A stretch of DNA of 64,000 nt, taken from contig NBIV01000132.1 in the NCBI GenBank assembly GCA_003194525.1, positions 62,001 to 126,000 of the forward strand, in the 5' to 3' direction. Source of the DNA: Gracilariopsis chorda. Its lineage: Eukaryota > Rhodophyta > Florideophyceae > Gracilariales > Gracilariaceae. The notes under the pieces are model-generated. The model worked only from the letters and a program-made list of their open reading frames with translations, did not search any database and was not told the DNA's origin. How positions within the stretch are numbered: the stretch's first letter is position 1; every line of letters begins with the position of its first letter. Of this stretch, positions 42,222-52,267 are shown in pieces. Position numbers and translations under genes: made by a program.

Positions 42222-44627
42222 GATCTCCCTTTCGGGGTAAACGACAAAGGCTACCTCGTAAGAAAGGTCGAAGCCCACCCACAGATTGTGGTACCACATT
42301 CCCTGCAATCGCGGGTGTTACACCTATCACACTACGCCCCCATTGGAGGTCACCCAGGTGGGAGGAAACTCTACCTAACCCTGCGAAGGGATTTCTATTG
42401 GCCCGCAATGGCGGTGGATTGCTACGCAACTGTGTGGTTTTGTAGCGAATGCGCGAAGAATCGCGTCAAACTCCGCAAAAATGCGAAGAAGATGAAACTA
42501 TTCCCCGCAAGGGCGCCACTCGAGTTTATCGCAATTGATCTTCTCGGACCACTACTCACCACAAAACGTGGAAACAAGTTTCTACTTGTCATCACCGACC
42601 GCTTTTCTAAGCTGGTACGGACTGTCCCTCTTCGGAGGATAACCGCTCTCACGGTGGCCCAGGCTCTGGTGACGCACTGGATTTTTGTCTACGGTCCCCC
42701 TGTGGAGGTGCTCTCCGACAACGGGAAGCAGTTCGTGAGCAAGTTCTTCCAGGATGTTTGTCGCATCCTGGATGTCAAGAACTTGTTCACGACTACCTAC
42801 CACCCCCAGTGTAATGGGCAAGTTGAACGGTTTAACCGGACGTTACTCGCGGCGTTACGTTCCTACGTCGCTGACCACCCAACGAATTGGGATCTCTACG
42901 CTGATGCGGTAACCTACGCGTACAATACGCAGGTACACCGGACTACCGGAGTTTCGCCATTGGAGTTGGTTCTATCTAGAACACCCCCGCCTGTGGCGCT
43001 GGAACCCCAAGCTACCTAGGACAATTTCCCATCTGTGGGTATCTACCGGCAGCAATGGAAGCAATGGCTTTCCAAGCTGTTCCCCGCTGCGCGGAAGTCT
43101 ATGGCACGGGCCCAAGCCGCTTACAAGCGGGATTTTGACGCTCGCTTGCGAGGAAAGACCCCCCCGATTCGGGCAAATAACTACGTCTTCATCAGGAAGG
43201 AGTACTACAACCCGGAACGGGAGAAGCGTCACAAACTCTCACCTGTGGTGGATGGACCCTTCAAGGTCATCTCTGTTAACACCGACACTGTCGTGGTAGA
43301 GATGGGGGACACGCACGAACGGATTTCCCGTGATCGTGTTGTCCTCGCCCCTCCTCCCTCGTCAGAGGTAGTCCTGGATCCAGCCAACCCCGTTTCTACG
43401 GACTCTGCAACACCGGAACCATCCGGGAGTACTAGACCTACGGTACTACCACACCCCAGCCGGGGACTCACAGACCTACCGACTCTGTCGGACGCACCGG
43501 CTCAGCCGGGTAATTCGGGCCCCTCAGCGCCCGCCCCTACCAAGTCTGCCCCACTTGCGCGCATCTATACCCGCCAGGCGGGGAATGTTATCCCTTATCC
43601 CGCCGCTCCGTCTAAGGAGGGGGAGGAGAACACTCGTTTTCGAGGAACGATATCGCCGTCACAACGGGAAACACACCGTAACATACGGAACACTGACCGT
43701 GGAGCACGGAGTATGTCACGCGACACTAATCCCCCGTTCCCGGGCAGTGCTGTGCAACAGGAAACAGACGCGCAGGCCCCGCAAAAGCGGCAAATACACC
43801 TTTTGTCACGGGAAAACGAGAAGCCTCACTCCAATACCGCAGCAGCGGAAAGGCAATCGCCCGATCCATCCCCGGAGGCATCGCCACAAACGCGGAAAAT
43901 ATACCGTGCTACACGGGAAGTTGAAGCGCAACTACCGCACACCCCTGTCAGGGAAGGATCCCCGATAAGGGAGTATGGTGGCGATTGCCCCCAATCCCCT
44001 GAGCAAGGCGATGCCTCAAAGCCGCCGTTGGCGGAAGTCCCCGCGGAAGCGGTTGAGTCAGGTCGATCAGACCCGCGCCTTGCGGAGAAGGGGCGCCCAG
44101 ATACGCTGGCCTCACAGGGAAATAACCACACCCCTCTTGAAGAAAAAGGCAGCCAAGCCGCAGTCGAAGCTTTAAGCCCTGGCTCGCAAGCACCGGAAAC
44201 GCCTCCCGTCACTGACAGAATCGAAGCCCCAGCTGCGGGGAATAATTTGCGCCAACCCCCGCAACGTTGCGGCGAAGAACCGAGGAACTCGGGAAAAACG
44301 CGCGCCATCGCACGCTCAAAACCGGTAGTACCGGACGCTGCTCCTCCTCATGGAGATGGTGCACCGCGCTTAGCGGCAATTCCCCTGAGGAGGGTGTCAT
44401 CGGCACCTGCCCGGCACCCCCCAAAGGGGAATTTTGACCAAAATACCGGTGTACCAGAGTTAGCCCCATGCAACCAGTCAGTAGCCGGGGACACCACGGC
44501 ATCGCCGGAACGTATGGTGCAGAGCGGTCGTGCGCCTGGCAGGGAGGCGGTTTGCCACCCAGTCACCGTGTCGCATGGGACCCCCCAGGGGATTGTGGAA
44601 ATGCCGATCCCGCAGGAGCGTCGATGA
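42222..44627 (+). pseudogene. gypsy 4 integrase and long C-terminal tail (one in-frame stop)
   Basis: One frame from about 42222 is broken only by TAG 43017-43019. H-H-C-C: HLSHYAPIGGHPGGRKLYLT to CSECAKNR. Core: FIAIDLLGPLL, EVLSDNGKQFVSKFFQDVC and NGQVERFNRTLLAALRSYVA carry D, D and E. After the stop come the post-core helix (KSMARAQAAYKRDFDARLRG), the GPY/F-like module (LSPVVDGPFKVISVNTDTVV) and then over 400 residues of Pro/Glu/Arg-rich disordered tail with repeated QTRKIYR/PQKRQIH-like units. No chromodomain is visible, unlike gypsy 1-3. The last nine bases fall inside the inverted segment, so the true end of this protein is lost. Confidence 0.82.
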
Positions 44628-45371
44628 CGGCGTTTCTTCTTCCCAGCAAGCTGGTCGTGGTGCGATGCCCCGTTTACCGGATCATCCGGGGATGGTTTGT
44701 CCATGAGGACGAACTGCTCCAGCGTCTCCAGGCGGGCACCAATCCGATCAAATCGGGCTTCAACTCCTTCGATGAAGGTGGCGGGTTGTCCCAAACTCTC
44801 CAACACGGAGTTGACGTCAGACCATAAAATACGGAGTTCCTCGGCGACCTCCTTTACGGGGGTTGCCAAGACCACCTCTTGGAGGGATTTTAGTTCCCCT
44901 ACAAGGGTGTCATGGGCGGTCCACAGAGCGCAGACCTGGGATTCCAGGGGAGTCTTCTGGGGGTTGTTATCGCCCGTTCCACGGGGGCTTGAAGCCACGA
45001 CAGCGGGAGCAGGCCGGGGTGCCTGGGGCACTGCGGCAACAGCCGGAGTCAATGCTGCATTCCCCTGCGGGGGTGATAACGACGGCAAAAGGAGGTTCCA
45101 GGGTTCCCGGTCGGGGGTATCATTCCGCGATGAAGCGGCGCCAGTACGGCTGGAACTTGTCCGTATAGGGATACGGGGTACGAACCGAACTTCGGATGTG
45201 TCCGCGTTGTCGCGGGAGCGACTACTCGTAACCACTGGCTCCGCATCGGAGGGATTTCTCGACATGAGAAAATACCGTTACGACGGGAAACGATCACAGA
45301 ACTTCCGGTGGATAAAAAAAGACCTCGTAAGAGGGAAAACAAAAAACCGATTCTAGGTCGGGAGACCACTT
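44619..45371 (-). pseudogene. Inverted copy of gypsy 4 gag start and leader
   Basis: On the minus strand, ATG 45265 starts the same protein as 37244 (MSRNPSDAEPVVTSSRSRDN against MSRNPSDAEPVVTRSCSRDN) and follows it for about 215 residues until 44619. There it runs out into complementary sequence of the C-terminal ORF, giving a chimeric 305-aa frame that ends at 44348. The leader and primer-site region, 45266-45371, is also inverted. Confidence 0.9.
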
Positions 45372-46199
45372 TGTGGTGCAATGCCCCAAAGGGGAAAAAA
45401 ACCGAAAGACGTTCGGGATCTTCCTCTCACGAGGTGAACCCAGTTGGGTAGAGCCCTCCCAGAGGTGTCACGGCGAAGCCGGTTTGTAAGACCAGGGACA
45501 CCTGTCGCGACTCGCGCAGGGAGGTGAAGGCGAAGAATCGGTATCCGCGTGAGCGGGGTGTGATCCTCGGTAGAGGTATGTTTCCACGTAAGTGGGGGTG
45601 TGTGAGCGGATGCGCACACGAGGGCCGCGGATAGCGGGAGGTGCTACCCTAAAAAGGGGGAAAAAGGAAGGGCGAAGAGGAGGAAGAGAGGACGAAGTGA
45701 GTCGCGAGAGCGATGAACAGATACGGCAATGCCGGTGGACAGGACTCCCTATACAGGGCGAAACACCAATATGATTGGAACAATTATACTCCCAAGGATG
45801 GGCTTCTTTAGATGTGCAAGGGGGTTAGATGTCCCGTGGTTTACGGTGTTTCCCTCCAAGGAGGAGTAGAGCACGCGCGCAAGCGGCAACAACTAGAGCC
45901 AACTCCCCAGGTTGGGGTCCCTTGTTGGGGAAGGTTTACTGGTGCGACAGCAGTGCGCCGTCGCACTAAGTACTAGCTTCCCAGAAATGGGTGTGAAAAT
46001 AATAAATAATATTAACTAAAATACTCCACATTTCGTGGCAACATCCACTACTGTGGCCAACCGCCAATTGGCCCAAAACCGTGTCCCACGTGTCCATACC
46101 CACCATTGCGGGGCGTAGTTCATATACACACTACACAACCGATAATATCAGGAAAGCGTTCAAGTACCAAGAATCCCTCCCTGAGGGGGTTGCACTACA
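45372..46199 (-). repeat. Inverted full-length LTR of gypsy 4
   Basis: 828 bp, complete, from TGTGGTGCAA (complement of the LTR end) to TTGCACTACA (complement of the LTR start). It differs from 36312-37138 by scattered substitutions and short indels. Confidence 0.92.
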
Positions 46200-46347
46200 C
46201 TGCACGAGTCGCGACAGATGTCCCTGGTCTTACAAACCGGCTTCGCCGTGACGCCTCTGGGAGGGCTCTACCCAACTGGGTTCACCTCGTAAGAGGAAGA
46301 TCCCGAACGTCTTTCGGTGTCTTTCCCCTTTGGGGCATTGCACCACA
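46200..46347 (+). repeat. 3'-terminal 148 bp of a gypsy 4 LTR
   Basis: Collinear with 36991-37138, ending TTGCACCACA, and followed by target duplication AACTC. It is joined directly to the tip of the inverted LTR at 46199. Confidence 0.92.
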
Positions 46348-46352
46348 AACTC
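46348..46352. repeat. Target-site duplication AACTC, right
   Basis: Exact copy of 36307-36311. Confidence 0.9.
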
Positions 46353-46998
46353 AGCAAAGGTACGTACTGTCAAGTCTGCCCGTCGCTTCGGTTATTCAAT
46401 TTCCTAGAGATCACATTCCAAGAAAATCAACCCACATTCTGTCCTATGACTCGGATCTAGTTTGCTAGTAGCAGGTGTAGCGCCAAAAGATCCCCCTACA
46501 AACTCACCAGAGCGTTGGTTGTGAATCTCTATATCGGAAAGGTTACAAACAAGTAAAGGCATTGTAAGATAATAGCTCGCTCGATTGGTAAATCTACTAG
46601 ATCCGAAAATAACACGATTCTCTTATTTCTTAGAGCGGTCCACTGAAGAGGGTTCTAATTTCTGAGATCAAACGCGAAACCCTCATTTTGCAGGGGCAAG
46701 GCTCACCGAAAAGCTGCCATAATTATCTGAAAGAAGCCGGCTGAGGTGTTTTTGTAGATTTCTTTCCAGTCGAGTTTGACCAAATATAGATCAAGCTTCC
46801 TGGAGCACGATCAAGATTTCCTATGCCTCTTTTTCCTTTGATACGCTCACCCGTTTGCACAAAGATGGCGCCAAATGTTAATTAAGATATTTCCATTGTG
46901 CTGACTTGGCGGCCGGAGAGAGCAAAAATAGAGAGATTTTTTTGACTCTGCGCATCAACTGGTTGAAATAAAAAATAGAGGCATATTATTGGCTACGG
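46353..46998. other. No complete gene recognised
   Basis: Up to about 46393 a minus-strand frame (RRADLTVRTFAEFFGRL) continues across the empty gypsy 4 target site into 36311-36213. The rest is AT-rich and shows nothing. Confidence 0.4.
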
Positions 46999-47001
46999 TA
47001 A

Positions 47002-47601
47002 GAGCAAGTATACTAGTGCTCTAGGTTATAGAAACTTGTTCTGAAAATAAAATTCAATTTAGCATCCCAAATAGTATGATAGTCTACAAGTTGAGTGCGA
47101 TATGCTTGAATAAGAGTATGAAACATTTTAAATACAAGAAAAGCTAGTGGGGGGTCAGCGCTCAACCAAGCGCCCTGTATGAGGTACAAAGAATGACAGC
47201 TAACGCGTTCGAGCGATACTGTTCGATCGCCTCGCCTTTGCTCGATTGCTCCCGCCAATGAAGTTACAAAATTTCAAGTCATGAACAGATAGAGGTTGTA
47301 GCAGAAAATGCTTTTAGTTGGCGCGAAGATTGGTTTCCCGTTCATCTTACCCGGCAGAAATCTGTTTGATATAGAACTAGTGCTCTGATAGGTCAATGAA
47401 GTCTTCAAAATCCATTAAAATTTCAAATCACGGTGTCTACTTTCATTTCTATATTTTCCTCGTACTAAAATGAAGAAAGAAATCACAAGGCGGATATGGC
47501 AACGAGAAATGGCAATATGAACGCTGGTAGGGATGCCAAAATCGCCTAGCGCGCGATATTTTAAAATTTTTTGGGGATATAGCTCTCTGCTAGACTTGCT
47601 C
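47002..47601. mobile_element. TIR element A, non-autonomous (MITE-like), 600 bp
   Basis: Left end GAGCAAGTATA, right end TAGACTTGCTC (11-bp terminal inverted repeats, one mismatch), flanked by TAA at 46999-47001 and 47602-47604. Both end regions align with element B (62808-63652); blocks such as CAATTTAGCATCCC and GATATAGCTCTCTGC are shared. No transposase. A TAA duplication points to PIF/Harbinger-type mobilisation. Confidence 0.8.
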
Positions 47602-47604
47602 TAA

Positions 47605-47718
47605 GATCTCAAGTGGCACGGGCACTTGTGCAGCTCGCCGTGGCACGTGCCCGCTGACTCTCTCGTTTTATTGGTGCAAATGCGCGCTGACTCGCCTACA
47701 CTATCTATGTCGTGTAGT
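47605..47718. other. Short non-coding stretch
   Basis: Nothing recognised. Confidence 0.4.
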
Positions 47719-47982
47719 TTAGCCCTTTCCCAGCCCTTTCTTGCTAGCCACCAGCTGGAACGTGGAATACAGTCCCCTCGTTCCAACTGGAGGCAATAAA
47801 TAAATGACCTCTCTGATCTGCCCACCCCGTAAGGTCGGAGGAGCAGCCAGGGAGTGAAATCCAACCCCGCTACAGCTTGGGCCCCCCGTTCTCATACTTT
47901 GCATCCATTCAGTCAACACTCTTGCCACACCAGTAAGAATCATATAGGTGAATGGCTGCCCTTCGTATAATCTCGGAAGCAT
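47719..47982 (-). CDS. Hypothetical ORF related to the 28.7-kb fragment
   Basis: 87 aa: MLPRLYEGQPFTYMILTGVA then LTEWMQSMRTGGPSCSGVGF and QIREVIYLLPPVGTRGLYST. The last part matches the plus-strand relic at 28726. It could be a small gene family or cargo of an unrecognised mobile element. Family unknown. Confidence 0.35.
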   Translation of the reverse strand: MLPRLYEGQPFTYMILTGVARVLTEWMQSMRTGGPSCSGVGFHSLAAPPTLRGGQIREVIYLLPPVGTRGLYSTFQLVASKKGLGKG

Positions 47983-48226
47983 AAAACTATTTCGATAACT
48001 TCCTTACGTGCTTTATACCCCTGTGTTTTCTATCGTTATACGGAGATGGTCGCATCTGCCAATGGAAGAACCGCAAAGAAACCAAGTCGTTATTGGTCAA
48101 GGGTAATAATGCATTTCTTCTTGCATGTAAGACGAATATCTCGCAATTGCAGAAAGCCATTGAATGGGAACAGCACATCTGAGAAGCGTTAAGCGCCTAT
48201 CCCTCTTCAAGGCGAGCTAAAATGCG

Positions 48227-48234
48227 TATAAAAG
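48227..48234 (+). promoter_or_regulatory. TATA box of the amidohydrolase gene
   Basis: TATAAAAG lies 178 bp upstream of ATG 48412, in an otherwise plain leader. Nothing else TATA-like is closer. Confidence 0.6.
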
Positions 48235-48411
48235 CCAGCTGACAACTCGGTACAGCTTCACAACCGTTTTGCGCATCGCACCGTGAAAGCAGCACATACT
48301 TCTCGAAACTCACCGGCTTCTCATCCCAGATCACATATCAACTTGCGCTTCGCTTGAAATCCTCCTTCACTGACAGCCATTTGATTCAGTTCCGTTATCA
48401 TCAACATAGAA

Positions 48412-50325
48412 ATGGCTTCCAAATTCGAGAAGCACAAAGTCAAGAAGCACAAAGTGCATAAGCACAAAGCGCATAAGCACAAAGCGCATATGACATGTGG
48501 ATGCGTTCAGTTCCCCGTTGCCGAAGAAATCTTCAAGTCACTGCAAGAGCTTCATCCAAATCCTTTAGCCAACATGAGAGCAATGGTTGCAAAAGCTATG
48601 CCATCGATCTATGTACCGGACTCGAAGATTCTCTACAATGGAACCATTCGAACCATGGTTGACGGAGATGCAAACAAAACTGTCGCTGCCATTGCATTTC
48701 ATGATGACACTATCGTGCACGCTGGTACCTTGGAAGAGTGTCGCGAGGCTTTACCATTTGCAGAGGAACATGATTTAAAGGGAAAGACCGTTCTCCCGGG
48801 ACTTGTTGAGCCCCACCTGCATTTGCTCTCCGCTTCAATGATGCGAAGCTGGGTAGACTTATCTCCTTACAAAGGACAGAACTTGATAGGTGACCAGTAC
48901 ACGTCTGAGTATTGTTTCAAGAAGATGAAGGACGAGGCTAAGAAGCTCGAGGACAGCGGCAACCCAGATGGTAAATGGGTGCTTGGATATGCAATGGACC
49001 CAAGCCTGTTCAACGTAGATCCATTCACTAAATGGGAAAACCCGTCCAAAAACGACCTAGACGAGAACGTCAGCACCTCAGTACCAGTGCTCATCATGAA
49101 TGCGTCAGGGCACATTGCTTATGCCAACTCTCTAGCATTGGAGAAAACTGACGTCTCGGATTCCGATGGCATTTTGCTGGAGATTGAAGAGTTCGGACCA
49201 GTTTTGAGACAAGCGCTTGTGCAACACTATGGAAGCTTGCTGGAGTTCTTCAGTACCGTTTTAACAACAATGCACACATTGCTTAAAGAAGCGTCATCGC
49301 GAGGAATAACAATGATGTGGGATGCGTCTTTGGGAACGACTCACTCTAAACTTGAGCTTGACTTCTTCAAGGTGCTTACTCACACAAACGCTTGTCCGAT
49401 CAGGTATGGTGGAGCTGTGTTGTTTGAAAACGAAGACGCTCTCGAGCATTGGCGTAAAGCGGGCGTAAGTCCTACGACATACAATACGCCGAGATTTAAC
49501 GTTACTGCAGCGAAAATTGTCAGCGATGGTTCAAACCAAGGTTTGACTGGCTATCAATATCACGACTACCCCAATCCTGATGAGTACATAAATATCAGTA
49601 CTGGACACATGGCAGGCGTTTGGAACTTTCCCGAGAGTAACCCAAAGAACAATTTCCAACGACTTGTGAAGAATTTGGATTCAGATGGCTGGAATCTTAT
49701 GATCCATGCCAATGGCGATAAAGCTATTACGCAGGTTCTTGATGGCTATGAGAACGCAATTCAGAAAAACGCTGCTCGAGAAAGGCGTCATCGCATTGAA
49801 CATTGCTCACTAATGGACAAGGATTTGGCAGCTAGAATGAACCAATTAGGGATATCACCCAGCTTTCTAATTGGTCATGTTGGTTACTGGGGATACACAT
49901 TTGAGAACAAGGTCTGGGACGAAAAAACGACATCCATACTTGACTCGACAAGGACGGCATTGGACAACGACCTCAGACTCACTTTGCACAGTGATCATTT
50001 CGTAAGCCCCTTGGGCCCACTTCGCATGATAGAACAAGCTGTTTCAAGAAGAAAGGAGTTCTTCAAGGCCAATGACAAAGTCTTAAATGCCGCAGAATGT
50101 CTTACCATTGCTGAAGGGTTGAAAGCGGTGACGTACGATGCGGCTTGGCAGTGTAGTGCTGAGAAAGTATGTGGATCTCTGGAGACGGGAAAGAAGGCTG
50201 ACCTTGTGATCCTTGCAGATGATCCTATGAAGTGGAGGGCCGACGGTGTAGGCTTGCGGAACTTGGCCGTAGTTGAGACGTGGATGGATGGGCGTCGGAC
50301 ATATGCTAGCGTACGCTCTCGTTAG
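48412..50325 (+). CDS. Amidohydrolase family protein (YtcJ-type, amidohydrolase 3)
   Basis: 637 aa, no introns. A metal-dependent TIM-barrel hydrolase. Metal site HLH at residues 135-137 (LPGLVEPHLHLLS), HANGDKAI before a RHRIEHCSL block (His 464), and LHSDHFVSPLGPLRMIEQAV with the catalytic Asp 528. The C-terminal beta-sandwich return GSLETGKKADLVILADDPMK is typical of the family. The substrate cannot be named: relatives act on amides, formamides and N-acyl compounds. Residues 7-26 are a His/Lys repeat (KHKVHKHKAHKHKAH) encoded by a 15-bp repeat; unusual for the family and possibly metal-binding. No secretion signal is evident. A TATA box lies upstream. Confidence 0.9.
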   Translation: MASKFEKHKVKKHKVHKHKAHKHKAHMTCGCVQFPVAEEIFKSLQELHPNPLANMRAMVAKAMPSIYVPDSKILYNGTIRTMVDGDANKTVAAIAFHDDTIVHAGTLEECREALPFAEEHDLKGKTVLPGLVEPHLHLLSASMMRSWVDLSPYKGQNLIGDQYTSEYCFKKMKDEAKKLEDSGNPDGKWVLGYAMDPSLFNVDPFTKWENPSKNDLDENVSTSVPVLIMNASGHIAYANSLALEKTDVSDSDGILLEIEEFGPVLRQALVQHYGSLLEFFSTVLTTMHTLLKEASSRGITMMWDASLGTTHSKLELDFFKVLTHTNACPIRYGGAVLFENEDALEHWRKAGVSPTTYNTPRFNVTAAKIVSDGSNQGLTGYQYHDYPNPDEYINISTGHMAGVWNFPESNPKNNFQRLVKNLDSDGWNLMIHANGDKAITQVLDGYENAIQKNAARERRHRIEHCSLMDKDLAARMNQLGISPSFLIGHVGYWGYTFENKVWDEKTTSILDSTRTALDNDLRLTLHSDHFVSPLGPLRMIEQAVSRRKEFFKANDKVLNAAECLTIAEGLKAVTYDAAWQCSAEKVCGSLETGKKADLVILADDPMKWRADGVGLRNLAVVETWMDGRRTYASVRSR

Positions 50326-50493
50326 AAGGGAGGTGATGTTCTGTGAGCACACATGGTTCCCCTTGTTATGATTCACCATTGTCGGGTAAGTGTAGCTAAA
50401 TCGGCTAACCCCTGACGAAGCATATAGATTCTTGTCGGCACCCTCCGGGGAAAGCGGTACAACGACTTTAATGTTAGCACAGAGACGTTTCTA

Positions 50494-50682
50494 CTGTTGG
50501 TCAGTCAATACCAGCAGACACTCTACATAAGTCTCCCAGTGAAGTCCACTGCTTGATAGGCATCGATCCAACCAACGACATCTTCACTGTTGGTCAGTCG
50601 ATACCAGCAGACGCCCTACGTAATGTTCCCAGTAAAGCCCACTGCTTGGTAGAGAAAGGCATCCATCCAACCAACGACACCA
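50494..50682. repeat. Tandem duplication, period 93 bp, two copies
   Basis: CTGTTGGTCAGTC...ACCAACGACA starts at 50494 and again at 50587; the second copy has a 6-bp insertion and several substitutions. It lies 170 bp after the amidohydrolase stop. The plus ORF at 50553-50741 is just repeat sequence. Confidence 0.85.
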
Positions 50683-52267
50683 CACTTTTTGAAAACACAC
50701 AAGGCATTGTTGTCCAGTGTCGGACTACATGCACTGTGTAGTGGGACATCCCAAAAATCGCAGTCTAACACTCCGGCAAACAGCCGGCGAATGTGCTGTC
50801 GAGAAACATTAGCATCGTTGCTCAGAAAGTCCTAAAACTGTGACCCCACTCGCCTACCCGCTCCAAACTAACAGTTGTTGTAACTTGCAGCGAAAGGGTA
50901 AGCAAAGAGCGTGTATCTCTTTCTTTTTACATGTTGCAGATCATGCTGTTGTTTTCACAGGCTTGCGGTTCCCAACATCTCAGGTATTGAAGCTGAACGG
51001 TTCTTGATAGCTTTGCATCTGTTTTTGTGGCGAATAATTCCACAACTGCTGGAGTGTGTTTAGTGTGAGTTGTGTCCAACGACAACGACGATACGAATGA
51101 CCTCTAATCGCGACAGCTTTTCGGTATATCTGCTTATCGCACTGTTGCCCGACGTGTAGTCAGTCAATCGCACCGCAGGAATGCTTGGGGAATGAACAAA
51201 AAGGACTGATATCGTAATCAAAGGACCGGCCGATATTGAACTCAAGGTTGTCTCGCTTGTAATCACACCCGCAGAAGTGTGATTACCATGGACCTCCGAG
51301 TAGTCAGCACTCGTTCAATGCGATGAAACTGCAAGAGCGCATTTATCGGATTCCCGCAGTGCTGAGCCGAAGAACTGAAGTTCTTAAAGTACACTACAGG
51401 GTAAAGGGTTACGGATTGCTAACCTCAACCCCTTGATTAACTCTAGACGGCTAAACAGCAAGGGTAAGGCTATCTCCCAACAAGGGCAGCCAATGGTTCA
51501 AGAGTTCGAAGGCTAAATGGTTAAAAAGGATAGCGTTCTACTAGTCTTGACCCTTACCCTTGGAAATCACCAGCTGGAGAAATACTTTCAGGACTGCCGC
51601 TGCTGCGGTCAACACGGAGTGCTACTGCGCGAACGGTACCTGAGCCCAGGTGGTTGCTGGCAGAGCACCAAGGGTACTGTACGAGCGTAGAAAGGCTTAA
51701 TTTGGCTAGCGAACAAGCCAACATAAGTCTAGCTATCTACGCGTCCAACAGGCTCTATCGTTCTAACCAATTGGACAAAGTCAACAACCATGCACAGCAG
51801 TGTACTGTGCCAAGGGTAAGGGCTAAAGGGTTAGCAAGACTGCTAGATTGCTACACCTTTACCATACACGACATTCATACAGGCCGATCCCGCCATTTCA
51901 GGCGCCGTAGCCTGGTTATCGTAGTTATCGATATATCTCTGTTGCGCAAGTAGCGATGCAGAACTGCAAAGCCTTCCACACAAGGCTGTATTGACAGATG
52001 TTGCGCGCCATGACTTGCCCTGCAACGACGCCGACTCGTCTCTCTTAGCGGAGAACACCGACGCCACCCCATGTAAAGACATCTCTTACCACACCAGTGT
52101 GATGCCACTTCTTTCTTGAGTACCGAACGGTTAAACGTCTCCTCAAAACAGACTCGCCATTCTCGGCTATTCTCTCGCGCCAAGCTCTATGGTAGACAAG
52201 CCAGCCAGCGATTTGTCAGCAAAACCTCTACGGACCTGGGAAGTTTAGAGACGTCACCGCGTCGAAA
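50683..52267. other. Intergenic, no gene recognised
   Basis: Short frames only. Several similar CAAGGGTAAGG/GGCTAAA(T/G)GGTTA words recur around 51400-51840, suggesting decayed repeats. The promoter of the receptor-like gene must lie near the right end; no clear TATA box seen. Confidence 0.5.

Larger units (their letters stand above)
36312..46347 (+). mobile_element. Ty3/gypsy element 4, internally rearranged
   Basis: A 10,036-bp unit between perfect 5-bp target duplications. Order: LTR(+) 36312-37138, leader, gag, protease, RT, RNase H, integrase, long C-terminal ORF to about 44618, then an inverted copy of gag start, leader and whole LTR (44619-46199), then the last 148 bp of an LTR in plus orientation (46200-46347). 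The two inverted arms (36312-37890 and 44619-46199) are about 1.58 kb each and very similar. Coding damage is light compared with elements 1-3, so it is the youngest gypsy here. Confidence 0.92.
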
